Notes under the pieces: generated by a model | Seen by the model: only the letters and a program-made list of their open reading frames with translations | Database searches by the model: none | Told to the model about the DNA's origin: nothing | From: Cycloclasticus sp. | GTDB taxonomy: Bacteria > Pseudomonadota > Gammaproteobacteria > Methylococcales > Cycloclasticaceae | Reading direction: 5' to 3' | Assembly: GCA_002700385.1 (NCBI GenBank) | Contig: PADC01000006.1 | Span: 310,001-374,000, forward strand | DNA: 64,000 bases | Made by a program: the position numbers and the translations under genes | Shown: positions 36,551-45,849 of the stretch, in pieces | Numbering within the stretch: the stretch's first letter is position 1 | Layout: each line of letters opens with the position of its first letter

Positions 36551-37099
36551 TTAAAATAGTCTTTCGGCACGTTGGCGCGCTTGGCGTGCTGATTCTGTCT
36601 GACCCAAATTATCATAACTCTCTGCCATTAACAGCCAGTTATTACGTTGTAGGTTTTTATCCTCTCCCGATAATAGATTAGATTTTTTTGCCAAACTAAC
36701 AGCTAAAGCATATTTTTTCTGCTGCAAGCGAATCTTCGCTAAAGCAGACCACACCTGTGGGTCTCTTGGCGAAATTCGTACCGCTCGTTCTAATTTAGAA
36801 GCCGCAAGGTCTAATTGCCCCGACTCACTCTGCTGATAAGCGCCGTCTAACAAAGCAATCACGGCGGGGTTTTGTGCTCTCATATCCGTTTCAGCGGATG
36901 GGTTATAGGGGGCAATCATCCCTTCCTGAATGGGTTGTTCTTCTACAGGATACGTTTGAGCCACCGGAGGAATGGTTTTTGAAGGGTCGATGGGTGCCTC
37001 CCCTGACCGACCGATAGGCGCAGGAACTTGATTGTACATCGACATATCTGCACAAGCCGACAAGATAAACATCATCGCCATTAAATAAACTAATTTCAT
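36551..37099 (-). CDS. TPR-containing outer-membrane lipoprotein, LpoP-like activator of PBP1b
   Basis: 182 residues. The lipoprotein signal ends ILSAC (C16). A Pro-rich, presumably extended linker (about 25-75) is followed by TPR-like helices (about 80-182; GQLDLAASKLERAVRISPRDPQVW). It starts 5 bases after the PBP1b gene mrcB. In Pseudomonas a TPR lipoprotein, LpoP, is encoded beside PBP1b and activates it from the outer membrane. Architecture and position fit that role well; the assignment is inference. Confidence 0.72.
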   Translation of the reverse strand: MKLVYLMAMMFILSACADMSMYNQVPAPIGRSGEAPIDPSKTIPPVAQTYPVEEQPIQEGMIAPYNPSAETDMRAQNPAVIALLDGAYQQSESGQLDLAASKLERAVRISPRDPQVWSALAKIRLQQKKYALAVSLAKKSNLLSGEDKNLQRNNWLLMAESYDNLGQTESARQARQRAERLF

Positions 37100-37104
37100 A
37101 TGAT

Positions 37105-39462
37105 CTATCGACCCTTTATTATGCTCTCAAACCAATTGCCGGCTCGCTCCAATGTTCGTTCCATCGTGCCTATGCATGGCGAGTATTCCGTGGGAGCAGA
37201 GCCAGTTATGTAAGGGTATTGTACAGCATTTACACAGAACTCATTAGCACGGTAACCCATTGGGTCCACCCATTCATACTCAATATTGTCGGGTTTTGTG
37301 AGTTGAACACTGTCCTTAGAAATAGCCTTCATTACACTGGACCAAACTTGTAACGCGCCATTCGCACCCGTTAGTTTTGACGGTTTATTATCATCCCGCC
37401 CGAGCCAAACAACAGCAAGATAATCGCCGCTAAAACCCGCAAACCAGCTATCTCTTAAGTCATCTGTCGTTCCTGTTTTACCTGCTAATTTATAATTGAC
37501 AGACATCTGGCGATACGCTGAACGCCCTGTCCCTTTGGTCATCACTTCTTGTAACCCTGTGTTAACGAGAAAAACGGCTTCTGGACTGGCAACCTGTCTG
37601 ACACGCAAGGCATATCGTTGTAAGGCGGTATGATCATTAGAGGTCACTGACTGAATCGCTCTGAGATGGGTAAAGAAGCCCTCTCCAGCCAAAGTTTGGT
37701 ACATTTGAGCCACCTCAATAGGCGCTAACGGCAATGCCCCAAGCAGCAGCGATGGATAAGGTTTAATGGGGCGCTTCACACCGAGATCTTCGAGTGTCCT
37801 TTTTACATTTGGTACCTTAAGATCCAAACCCAAACGCACGGTCGCCAAATTATATGAATGCGCCAACGCTTCATGCAGTGGTACCGACCCATGCTCAACT
37901 TTATCGTAGTTGTTTGGTTTCCATAGCGCACCAGATTGCTGTTTAAGGCTGATTGCCTTATCATCGATCAGAGTGGTTAGGGTGTATTTTGACGGCTGAG
38001 ATAAGGCCGTCAAATAAACGGCGGGTTTCACCAAAGAGCCTATCGGCCGAATGGCATCCAGCGCCCGATTAAACCCGTTATAGCTTGGATTACGATCACC
38101 AATAACGGCGACTATTTCCCCCCCTTCACGTCGCGTAATAACCATGGCGCCCTGCAGTTTTCCTTTTTCTATGCCATATTGTCTATTGAGTGTTTCAAGC
38201 TTCTTTTTAAATAAATTTTCAGCTCTCGTTTGGATTGTATAATCCAAGGTTGAGAAAATATTTAAACCTTCAGAACGTAAATCTTCATCTTTATAGTCCC
38301 GACTTAATTGGCGCTTCACCAAATCTAAAAACGCTGGAAAACGGGCACTTTTAACTTGTTTGGTCGGAGAAATATCGACGCCAAAACGTTTCGCCATTTG
38401 CCTTTGTTGATCAGGCAAAAAACCCAAACGATGCATTTCATCTAACACCAGGTTTCTACGTTTAACGGCTCTGTCGGGGTGCCTTCTCGGATCATAATAA
38501 GAAGGCCCTTTCACTAAGCCCACTAACAATGCCGTTTGATGCGGTTTTAATTCTATTAAGGGTTTATTGAAATAAAAAATGCTCGCCATCCCAAACCCAT
38601 TAATGGAACGTTCACCATCTTGCCCTAAAAACACTTCGTTGAGATAGGCCTCAAGAATTTCATCTTTTTCAAAGTGAAATTCAATAATTAACGCCATCAT
38701 AGCCTCTTTAACTTTCCGCCATAGGCTCCTTTCTGAAGTTAAATAAAAATTTTTAATTAACTGCTGTGTCAACGTACTACCACCTTGCACAACTCCGCCT
38801 GCTTTCAAGTTAGTCCATAAGGCACGCAAGATTGATTTAACTGATACGCCATAATGATGATAGAAGTCGCGGTCTTCAATCGAGATCAATCCATCAATTA
38901 ATGTACGAGGCACCTCATCTAATCTGATTAAAATTCGATCTTCTTTATGGCTTGGATAGAAGCTACCAACCTGCACAGGATCCAAACGCAAAATGGCCTC
39001 ATGGTGACCCGTTTTAACATTTTTTATTGCGCTTACATGCTGTTGACTGAAATAGACCTTCACTGTCTTTGACGATTCCTTGCCATCAAAAAAATTGAAT
39101 GCCCGGGTCTTTAGCGTGAAACTTGAGCCTGAACGATAATACTTTCCGCCCGAACTAAAATCTGTTGTTCGCTGATAATTCAAGTCCTTCAACAGTGATT
39201 CAAAATCCTCCGTTGATAGAGCTAATCCTTGATATAACTCGACAGGGTTTGCAAAGACATGGGCAGGCAATGCCCAGCGTTTGCCTTCAAATTGAGTCCG
39301 TACGATATGATCTAGGTAGAAAACATAAGCCGTTGTGACAATAATAAATAACAAGCACGCTTTGATCATCAGGCGTGTAAAGAACCTGTTAGGGACTTTT
39401 TTCTTTTGCCCTTTTTTTGGTTTTTTCTTGGAGTTTCTTACTTTAGTTTTCGGCTTAGACAT
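37105..39462 (-). CDS. mrcB: Penicillin-binding protein 1B, bifunctional peptidoglycan synthase
   Basis: 785 residues. Order: very basic cytoplasmic tail (KKKPKKGQKKK), one membrane helix at about 30-50, a UB2H-like region, GT51 glycosyltransferase with the catalytic Glu in ISIEDRDFYHHYG and GGSTLTQQLIKNFYL, then the transpeptidase domain with GSLVKP (catalytic Ser), SYN in AHSYNLATVRL and KTGTTDD. It polymerises and cross-links peptidoglycan. It heads an operon with the LpoP-like lipoprotein, its likely activator. Confidence 0.96.
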   Translation of the reverse strand: MSKPKTKVRNSKKKPKKGQKKKVPNRFFTRLMIKACLLFIIVTTAYVFYLDHIVRTQFEGKRWALPAHVFANPVELYQGLALSTEDFESLLKDLNYQRTTDFSSGGKYYRSGSSFTLKTRAFNFFDGKESSKTVKVYFSQQHVSAIKNVKTGHHEAILRLDPVQVGSFYPSHKEDRILIRLDEVPRTLIDGLISIEDRDFYHHYGVSVKSILRALWTNLKAGGVVQGGSTLTQQLIKNFYLTSERSLWRKVKEAMMALIIEFHFEKDEILEAYLNEVFLGQDGERSINGFGMASIFYFNKPLIELKPHQTALLVGLVKGPSYYDPRRHPDRAVKRRNLVLDEMHRLGFLPDQQRQMAKRFGVDISPTKQVKSARFPAFLDLVKRQLSRDYKDEDLRSEGLNIFSTLDYTIQTRAENLFKKKLETLNRQYGIEKGKLQGAMVITRREGGEIVAVIGDRNPSYNGFNRALDAIRPIGSLVKPAVYLTALSQPSKYTLTTLIDDKAISLKQQSGALWKPNNYDKVEHGSVPLHEALAHSYNLATVRLGLDLKVPNVKRTLEDLGVKRPIKPYPSLLLGALPLAPIEVAQMYQTLAGEGFFTHLRAIQSVTSNDHTALQRYALRVRQVASPEAVFLVNTGLQEVMTKGTGRSAYRQMSVNYKLAGKTGTTDDLRDSWFAGFSGDYLAVVWLGRDDNKPSKLTGANGALQVWSSVMKAISKDSVQLTKPDNIEYEWVDPMGYRANEFCVNAVQYPYITGSAPTEYSPCIGTMERTLERAGNWFESIIKGR

Positions 39463-39533
39463 GGTCGATTTTACAGATTCGCAAGATTATGCGGATTACT
39501 CTCGCAACACATTGGCGACATCATGTCATAGAG

Positions 39534-41378
39534 TTAAACTGACGGGGTGATTAATTTCTCAATATCTAGCGGTTTAGCTAATAATTCATCTATTGAAACG
39601 TGTTGATTCTCCAACAGGTCTAAACTGGGTTTGCCTAGCAAGTAACCTTGCACATAATCAACCCCTAAAGCTTTTAATACCCTTAATATTTCAACATTTG
39701 ACACATATTCTGCAATCGCCTTTTTTCCCAAGCTATGCGCTACTTCAATCATTGACTTAACAAGCACCTGATCGGCCTCATCGACTGCTAAATTATTAAT
39801 AAACTGACCATCTATTTTTAAATAATCAACAGGGAAATTTTTGATGTAATTAAACGAACTAAAACCCGCGCCAAAATCATCTAACGCAAAACGACAACCC
39901 AAAGCGCGAATTTTTGATACCATTTCACGTGTTTTATTAAAGTTTGAAACCGCAGCGGTCTCTGTAATCTCAAACGTTAGCCTCGATGGCGATATCCATG
40001 TTGATTCAAGTTTTTTCTTAACAATTGGCAGCAGGTAATCACCTTGCAGCGCATGGCTGGATAAATTAATGGTAAAACAGATGTTTTCTTGCGTTTTGGG
40101 TAAACTGGCAATGTAGTCAATAGCATGCGACACAACCCATAAATCAATGTGATGAATCAAGCCCATTCGTTCTGCCACTGGAATAAATTGCACTGGACTT
40201 AATAATTCCCCGCTTTCATCTATCATGCGCAATAAGGTTTCGTAATGCGACACTTCTCCATTAGACAATTGAACGACGGGTTGGAATACTAACTTAAATA
40301 AATCTTCACTGAGTGCATGACGTATTTTAGGCACCCAGTTAGCATCGTCTCTCAGTGTTATTAACTCGTCATTGTCACGTTCAAATAAACTGACTCTGTT
40401 CCGGCCCAGTGTTTTGGCAGAGTAACAGGCATGATTTGCTCTGGACATTAACTCGCTAGGCCGTTTGATAAACTCAAGCGGCTCCAGCATCGCCACCCCA
40501 ATACTGGCAGAAATATTGTACGTGTTGGCACCCGATTTAAAATCAAACTCATCAATAGTCAATCTTATTTTTTCAGCAATTTCCAAAGCCGTTCTCTTCA
40601 CTGCTTTAGAAATAAAAACTTGAAATAAATTTGACCCAACCCGCGCGATAAATGCTTCACTATCCAGCGTCGCACGGATTAGTGTTGCAACTTCAATCAG
40701 CAAGCGATCACCTGCCTCATGCCCTTCTACATCATTTATAACCTTAAATTGGTCTAGATCAATGTCTAATAAAGCGCCATGCTGTTTAAAATTATTGCAC
40801 CGTATAATGGCAAAATCTAACGCTTTCTCAAGGCCGCTTCTGTTTGATAACCCTGTTAGCTCATCATGTGCGACCAGATATTGAAGACGAGCCTCCATAA
40901 TGCGTCTTTCAGACAATTCTCGCACTAATTTTTCTTCATTTAGCATTCGTTCTTCACGCTCATCTTTAAGCGCTATTGCTAAATCAACCAGTGGAATAAG
41001 CTGGGCTCCATCGGTAGGACAATGAATGATCGTCGCCGCATTCGCTTGATGACACTTTGCCATTAAGTCATCATCAATAATCGAAGAAGGGTTTGCTAAC
41101 AGAATCAGTGGAATGGCATCATGGCCATCTAGTGTCGTTAACATTTCGCTAAGCTTCAACGTATCACACTGAGGCAGGTCATGATCTAGGATAATCATCC
41201 CAATCTCATCGACCCGACCTTGGAATGGACGTATAAGCTCAAAGACCTGCTCTTGATTTGAAGCACAAATTAATTTCCTGTAACCACCAATTGATAAAAT
41301 ATTTTGCAATGTCGACAGACGGCTTTCATCATGCTCGATGATCAAAATGACTCGTTCTTTCTGGTTAAATTCTTTCAT
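39534..41378 (-). CDS. Response-regulator-like protein with degenerate GGDEF and EAL domains
   Basis: 614 residues. N-terminal receiver-like domain (VILIIEHDESRLSTL, about 10-125), a short linker helix, a GGDEF domain whose active loop reads RVGSNLFQVF instead of GGDEF (so no cyclase activity is expected), and an EAL domain from about residue 350. EAL elements present are ETLLRM, NLSSHAL, ITETAAV, LDDFGAGFSS and LKIDGQF, but the late glutamate after AE is changed (AEYVSN). Layout recalls FimX, a cyclic-di-GMP sensor for twitching pili, although no PAS domain is obvious. It may degrade or just bind cyclic di-GMP. Divergent from the HDOD gene. Confidence 0.85.
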   Translation of the reverse strand: MKEFNQKERVILIIEHDESRLSTLQNILSIGGYRKLICASNQEQVFELIRPFQGRVDEIGMIILDHDLPQCDTLKLSEMLTTLDGHDAIPLILLANPSSIIDDDLMAKCHQANAATIIHCPTDGAQLIPLVDLAIALKDEREERMLNEEKLVRELSERRIMEARLQYLVAHDELTGLSNRSGLEKALDFAIIRCNNFKQHGALLDIDLDQFKVINDVEGHEAGDRLLIEVATLIRATLDSEAFIARVGSNLFQVFISKAVKRTALEIAEKIRLTIDEFDFKSGANTYNISASIGVAMLEPLEFIKRPSELMSRANHACYSAKTLGRNRVSLFERDNDELITLRDDANWVPKIRHALSEDLFKLVFQPVVQLSNGEVSHYETLLRMIDESGELLSPVQFIPVAERMGLIHHIDLWVVSHAIDYIASLPKTQENICFTINLSSHALQGDYLLPIVKKKLESTWISPSRLTFEITETAAVSNFNKTREMVSKIRALGCRFALDDFGAGFSSFNYIKNFPVDYLKIDGQFINNLAVDEADQVLVKSMIEVAHSLGKKAIAEYVSNVEILRVLKALGVDYVQGYLLGKPSLDLLENQHVSIDELLAKPLDIEKLITPSV

Positions 41379-41510
41379 ATCTCATCACTGATTGAATCAT
41401 TTATCTTAGTCAACAACCCAAAAAATTCAATTTTTAAAAATTAATTTACTTTTCTATCAATGACTTTACGCTTAATCTTAATATTGTGTCAACAAAAAAA
41501 TCTTAACAGC

Positions 41511-41540
41511 TTGATATTCTTGGTAAGAAAACAATAGAAT
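41511..41540 (+). promoter_or_regulatory. Predicted promoter of the HDOD gene
   Basis: TTGATA (41511-41516) and TAGAAT (41535-41540) are 18 bases apart, in the AT-rich 284-bp gap between the divergent GGDEF-EAL and HDOD genes. Start would be near 41547, about 115 bases before the ATG. Nothing else is evident in the gap. Confidence 0.35.
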
Positions 41541-41662
41541 ATCGGAAAATCAATAAATAGGTATGATCGTTATCAATCAATATAAATACTTTTAGAAGGG
41601 ACTGATCTAAATTTTCCTTTTACAACTTTCATTATCTTTAAACACTAACCACAACTTCTCCC

Positions 41663-42529
41663 ATGCCTTTGTCACCCTCAAGCTTTTGCACAATCAATGA
41701 TTTTTTATCAGGTGAAATCGATTTATGCTCACCACCAGAAATTTTTATACGTATTTCACAAGCGCTGGATGACCCACTAAAAAACGCCAACGACATGGCG
41801 CTGATCATCGAACAGGATCCTTCTTTATCTGCTCGAGTGCTAAAAGTTGTTAATTCGGCGTTTTTTGGTTTCCCTGCTACAGTGAAAACCATTGATCATG
41901 CTATTTCTATCATCGGGACTAAAGAGATTCGTTTACTTGTCATGACGACCAGTGTGGTTGAAAAATTTTCCAGCCTGCCCAATTCCATCCTTGATATGCG
42001 TGAATTCTGGATGCATAGTTTAAAAACGGCCCTATTTGCTAAGTTTTTAGCCGACCATCATCCTAAAAAACGTCAACTCTCATCTGTTTTTATGAGCGGC
42101 CTTCTTCATGATATTGGCCGTTTAGTGTTATATACAAAAGCTCCAGACCTTGCACGTGCGGCAGCGTTGCATGTCAAAGCGAACAAGACCAAAGACATTG
42201 AAGCCGAAAAATCGATATTTGGTTTTAATCATGCTCAATTGAGCGGCGCTTTACTCGAATTGTGGAAAATACCTCTTTCTATTCAACACGCAGCCACTTT
42301 CCATCATGAACCCGAACTGGCTAGCAGCCACCTGGAAGAGGTTCATATTATCTATCTTGCCAATCTGCTGGCCCATGCTGACTCTTCATCAGAAGAAAGC
42401 ATCAATGCAACTGTTTTACCTAACGATAAGGTATGGGAAAAGGTTGGTCTGCCATACGGCATTTTGAGCTCGGTTTCGGAACAAGTCGATGAGCAGTTTA
42501 GTCAAACCTATGCTCTTTTTTTTAATTAA
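41663..42529 (+). CDS. HDOD-domain signalling protein
   Basis: 288 residues, mostly one HDOD domain (about 10-215): SPPEIFIRISQALDDPLKNANDMALIIEQDPSLSARVLKVVNSAFF in shorter pieces fits the family, as does SGLLHDIGRLVLY, where an HD pair survives. HDOD proteins are usually non-catalytic and take part in signalling linked to cyclic di-GMP, motility or stress. There is no clear ribosome site before the ATG. Divergence from a GGDEF-EAL gene supports a cyclic-di-GMP link. Its 3' end overlaps the convergent amidotransferase gene by 4 bases. Confidence 0.88.
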   Translation: MPLSPSSFCTINDFLSGEIDLCSPPEIFIRISQALDDPLKNANDMALIIEQDPSLSARVLKVVNSAFFGFPATVKTIDHAISIIGTKEIRLLVMTTSVVEKFSSLPNSILDMREFWMHSLKTALFAKFLADHHPKKRQLSSVFMSGLLHDIGRLVLYTKAPDLARAAALHVKANKTKDIEAEKSIFGFNHAQLSGALLELWKIPLSIQHAATFHHEPELASSHLEEVHIIYLANLLAHADSSSEESINATVLPNDKVWEKVGLPYGILSSVSEQVDEQFSQTYALFFN

Positions 42530-43305
42530 TTAACACTTGTAAATTCTTTTTCACCTAAGCGAAAAACACTGAACTCACCGACTGCCATTTTTGCCCATTG
42601 CTCATTTGATGTGAGTGGCTCGGTCGCTATGACAGTGACTACGTCTTCTTGAGCGGTTTCTTTTTTAAAATCAACACACAAATCAGCATCCACTAATTGC
42701 GCTTCAACGAAAGGCGCCTGGCGCGTTAACCAAGATAATTTGGTGTTGCAATAAACATAAAGGTTTTCCGCATCACTCATTAATACATTAAAAACGCCAT
42801 GACCCGCCACTTCTCGGCATAAACGCTCCACGCTATTGCGTAGCTTGATTTTACTCTTCGGTTTAGTAGGAAATGCTTGACGTAGCTGACCTAATATCCA
42901 ACAAAAAGCGTGTTCACTGTCTGTGGTACCCACTGGGGTATAACCATTTAATTTTTTTTTCTTAATACCTTTTAACTGCCCATTATGAGCAAAAGACCAA
43001 ATTTGCCCCCATAACTCACGTGAAAAGGGGTGGGTATTTTCTAAGCATACACGGCCTCTATTGGCTTTCCTGATATGACAAATAACTTGTGTACTCTTGA
43101 TTGAGTATTGTTGAATGAATTTTGCAACTTCCGAATTTGCACTTGCAACGGGATCGTGGAAAGAGCGATAGCCTTTGCCTTCATAAAAAGCAATACCCCA
43201 ACCGTCTTTATGAGAGCCCGTTTCTCCACCTCGTTTGATTAAACCGCTGAAACTAAAACAAATATCTGTGGGCACATTGGCGCTCATCCCTAATAACTCG
43301 CACAT
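42526..43305 (-). CDS. Class II glutamine amidotransferase, YafJ-like
   Basis: 259 residues. The N-terminal nucleophile C2 (MCELLGMSANVPTD) follows the initiator Met, as in all Ntn-type glutaminases, and AHNGQLKG and GTTDSEHAFCW are typical of the YafJ group. It probably hydrolyses or transfers the amide of glutamine or a related compound; the physiological substrate is unknown. It lies 9 bases after the small envelope-protein gene, in one leftward unit. Confidence 0.9.
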   Translation of the reverse strand: MCELLGMSANVPTDICFSFSGLIKRGGETGSHKDGWGIAFYEGKGYRSFHDPVASANSEVAKFIQQYSIKSTQVICHIRKANRGRVCLENTHPFSRELWGQIWSFAHNGQLKGIKKKKLNGYTPVGTTDSEHAFCWILGQLRQAFPTKPKSKIKLRNSVERLCREVAGHGVFNVLMSDAENLYVYCNTKLSWLTRQAPFVEAQLVDADLCVDFKKETAQEDVVTVIATEPLTSNEQWAKMAVGEFSVFRLGEKEFTSVN

Positions 43306-43314
43306 TATATTGGG

Positions 43315-43587
43315 TTACAACTCTTCAATGACGGTGCGCGCTATGGGAACTTGGATATATTTCTTTTTATTATCTTTCTCTACCCAAAAATAGTAATAAC
43401 CTTTTTGTGGGTCGGACGTCACCTTACTGTCGATGACCGTCCATGTTTTTTTATGCTCGCCCTCATAAAAAGTCACATGATAGTTCCCTTCCATCCAACT
43501 CACACCCAAACGCGAAATTTTGTTTTGCTGCTCTTCCGAACAAGCCGTACCGATTAATAGCATCGCCACCACTATAAGACGCTTCAT
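43315..43587 (-). CDS. Small exported protein, possibly a lipoprotein
   Basis: 90 residues from the ATG at 43587, picked because it overlaps the stop of the upstream gene (ATGA) and has GGAG six bases upstream. The N-terminus MKRLIVVAMLLIGTAC is a signal sequence; C16 could be lipidated, but the -3 residue is Gly, so the lipobox is imperfect. The mature part is rich in Tyr, Lys and Glu (KKTWTVIDSKVTSDPQKGYYY). No family recognised. It is in an operon with the 66-aa membrane protein and the amidotransferase. Confidence 0.65.
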   Translation of the reverse strand: MKRLIVVAMLLIGTACSEEQQNKISRLGVSWMEGNYHVTFYEGEHKKTWTVIDSKVTSDPQKGYYYFWVEKDNKKKYIQVPIARTVIEEL

Positions 43588-43784
43588 GATTTCTCCAATT
43601 TCTTTAGGACAAGAAACACCATAACAAATGCCCCCGCAATTGCGCATAACCAAACATCCGATTTTTGCAGATCCAGCAAAGTACCTACACCAACTCCAAT
43701 AGCAGCTCCAAGCCCACTAAAGGCCATACTTCGCATCATTCGACAAAAACTACAATCTGACCCCGCTCCAAAAAACTTTGGCAT
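43584..43784 (-). CDS. Small membrane protein with CxxC motif
   Basis: 66 residues. A soluble N-terminus with DCSFCRMM (C11, C14) is followed by a Gly-rich helix (SGLGAAIGVGVGTLL) and a second hydrophobic helix (WLCAIAGAFVMVFLVL) ending KKLEKS. A strong AAGGAGG lies before the ATG, at the edge of the hemH relic. Not recognised. The CxxC could bind a metal or act in thiol chemistry. It overlaps the next gene by 4 bases. Confidence 0.65.
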   Translation of the reverse strand: MPKFFGAGSDCSFCRMMRSMAFSGLGAAIGVGVGTLLDLQKSDVWLCAIAGAFVMVFLVLKKLEKS

Positions 43785-43805
43785 GATATCGCCTCCTTTT
43801 TTGTA

Positions 43806-44056
43806 TTAAGACATTTGTGTTGTCTTTTCTTCAATCAACTCAAACAGTGCTTTGATATGCGCATCTTCATTATTCAACATTGGAATATAACGGTCTTTTT
43901 ATTAACACAAAGAAATTTAAAATAACCCACCATAAAAATCGTGGCAATTACACCACTTTTGGATCCCATAAAAATTCACGCAAATACTCTCGAACCGCCT
44001 CTTCTGAAGGCGCTTCCAGCATTTCTAAATTAATCAGCAAGACTATGTTCTTTCAT
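43806..44056 (-). pseudogene. hemH: Relic of ferrochelatase (hemH): both ends present, middle deleted
   Basis: No open frame covers this stretch, but the minus strand from about 44050 reads KNIVLLINLE then EAPSEEAVREYLREFLWDP and KVV-stop-LPRFLWW, which matches the N-terminus of ferrochelatase (LLVNLGTP..., AVRRYL.EFLSDPRVVDLPRWLWW). After about 60 codons the frame shifts and the last 26 codons read YIPMLNNEDAHIKALFELIE, ending at a TAA (43806-43808), which matches a ferrochelatase C-terminus. Roughly 240 internal codons are gone. The start region is also one base out of frame and there is an in-frame TAA. It lies just downstream of folE. A working hemH must exist elsewhere if the cell makes haem, as the cbb3 oxidase implies. 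Confidence 0.8.
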
Positions 44057-44078
44057 ATTGGTTGATCAACCTTAATAA

Positions 44079-44630
44079 TCAACTCATTTTCAGCAAGCTT
44101 AAAAACTCTGCCCGTGTTTCAGCATTCTTACGAAATTGACCCAGCATACTTGAGGTGGTCATCTGAGAATTTTGCTTTTCTACTCCCCGCATCATCATGC
44201 ACAGGTGCTTTGCCTCAACAACAACGGCAACGCCCTTTGCACCAGTCACTTCTAAAATAGAGTCTGCAATTTGCGTGGTCAACTGCTCTTGAATTTGTAA
44301 TCGACGTGCGTACATGTCAACTATTCGAGCTACCTTGGACAAACCTAACACTTTTCCATTCGGTAAGTAGGCCACATGGCATTTACCAATAAAGGGTAAT
44401 AGGTGATGTTCACACATAGAATACAACTCTATGTTTTTAACAATCACCATGTCGTCCGCATCAGAACTGAATACAGCCCCGTTAACTATCTCATCCAAAT
44501 GCGTCTGATAACCGCTCGTTAGGAACGCCATGGCCTTGGCTGCACGTGTTGGAGTATCCGCCAATCCTTCACGATCTACGTCTTCACCAATTTCAGAAAT
44601 GATTTGCTTATACAATTTTTCCATTATCAA
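44079..44630 (-). CDS. folE: GTP cyclohydrolase I
   Basis: 183 residues (second in-frame Met at 44624). Zinc ligands C73, H76 ([10 protein letters not shown]) and C144 (KHLCMMMRG) are intact, with the catalytic [18 protein letters not shown] and the C-terminal QNSQMTTS. It makes dihydroneopterin triphosphate, the first step to folate and related pterins. It is followed by the hemH relic. Confidence 0.96.
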   Translation of the reverse strand: MIMEKLYKQIISEIGEDVDREGLADTPTRAAKAMAFLTSGYQTHLDEIVNGAVFSSDADDMVIVKNIELYSMCEHHLLPFIGKCHVAYLPNGKVLGLSKVARIVDMYARRLQIQEQLTTQIADSILEVTGAKGVAVVVEAKHLCMMMRGVEKQNSQMTTSSMLGQFRKNAETRAEFLSLLKMS

Positions 44631-44660
44631 TACCTTTTAAAGGTCTTATCTATTAACCGT

Positions 44661-45704
44661 TTAATACCGTCCTTTACGTTCACCTATTGTATTGTACGGT
44701 GACATCGCTTCCAAAGCTGCCAGTATAACCTCAGGCCCCGCATTTTTTTTTCTTGCATTCTCGCTTAGGTAACGCCGCCAATGTTTACCGCCAGCTTCAC
44801 CAGCATAAAGCCCTAAAATAGGGCGCGTCATTCTTTGTAAAGGCACACCCAGAGCTAATTGATTGTCGACGTACTGAATTAATTTATCCAGTACTTCTTT
44901 TCTATCTATCAATGGCTGTTGAAAAAGTTCGTGCTCAATATCTGCCAAGAAAAATGGACGATGATAAGCTTCACGACCCATCATCACGCCGTCAAGATTC
45001 TGCCAGTGCTGTTGGATTTCGGCTACTGACTTAATGCCCCCATTTATAATAATGGCTAAGGCCGGATATTCTTTTTTTACCTGATATACCCTGTCGTAAT
45101 TTAACGGTGGGATCGTCCTGTTTTCTTTTGGAGAGAGGCCATTTAATATGGCCTTTCGGGCGTGAATAACAAACGTAGTGCAACCTGCATCTGCAACGGT
45201 CTGAATAAATTTCATCAAAAATTCAGTAGAATCGTCGTCATCGATACCAATACGTGTTTTTACTGTCACTGGTATATCAACTCGACTCCTCATCTTCGAC
45301 ACACATTCCGCAACGAGTTGGGGTTCAGCCATTAAACAAGCCCCTATGCGTCCATTCTGTACACGATCACTCGGGCAACCGACATTGATATTAACTTCTT
45401 GAAAACCCGCTTCTTGAGCAAATTGAGCGCAGTTAGCCATTTCATCGGGATGACTCCCACCAAGCTGTAAGACGATGGGGTGCTCAGCATCATCAAATGC
45501 TAGAAATCGTTCTTTATCACCTCGTAATAATGCACCCGTTGTTACCATTTCGGTATAGAGTACAGAGTTTGGAGATAGGAGCCGGTGAAAATAACGACAA
45601 TGCCTGTCTGTCCAATCCATCATGGGAGCAACAGATATCGTGCCTACCGCTTGGTTATTGATATTTAAAGGTTGTATTTGTTCGTTGTTTCTTGTGACTT
45701 GCAT
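44661..45704 (-). CDS. dusA: tRNA-dihydrouridine synthase DusA
   Basis: 347 residues with the FMN-binding TIM-barrel. APMMDWTDRHCRYFHR and NVGCPSDRVQNGRIGACLM (catalytic Cys in the latter) are diagnostic of DusA, as is GLYAGEAGGKHWRRYLSE near the C-terminus. It reduces U20/U20a in the tRNA D-loop. It precedes folE by 30 bases, same direction. Confidence 0.95.
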   Translation of the reverse strand: MQVTRNNEQIQPLNINNQAVGTISVAPMMDWTDRHCRYFHRLLSPNSVLYTEMVTTGALLRGDKERFLAFDDAEHPIVLQLGGSHPDEMANCAQFAQEAGFQEVNINVGCPSDRVQNGRIGACLMAEPQLVAECVSKMRSRVDIPVTVKTRIGIDDDDSTEFLMKFIQTVADAGCTTFVIHARKAILNGLSPKENRTIPPLNYDRVYQVKKEYPALAIIINGGIKSVAEIQQHWQNLDGVMMGREAYHRPFFLADIEHELFQQPLIDRKEVLDKLIQYVDNQLALGVPLQRMTRPILGLYAGEAGGKHWRRYLSENARKKNAGPEVILAALEAMSPYNTIGERKGRY

Positions 45705-45849
45705 TATTTAGCTATTTAACCCATCGTCGGCCCGCAAAATTAGTTGAATAAAATTGCCTTGCCGTTGGAAGCTAATAAATCACCAAGTTGCAATAAACAA
45801 CTTTAAAAAAGCAATCACGACTTATTTAGTACATCAACGACAATCGTTT

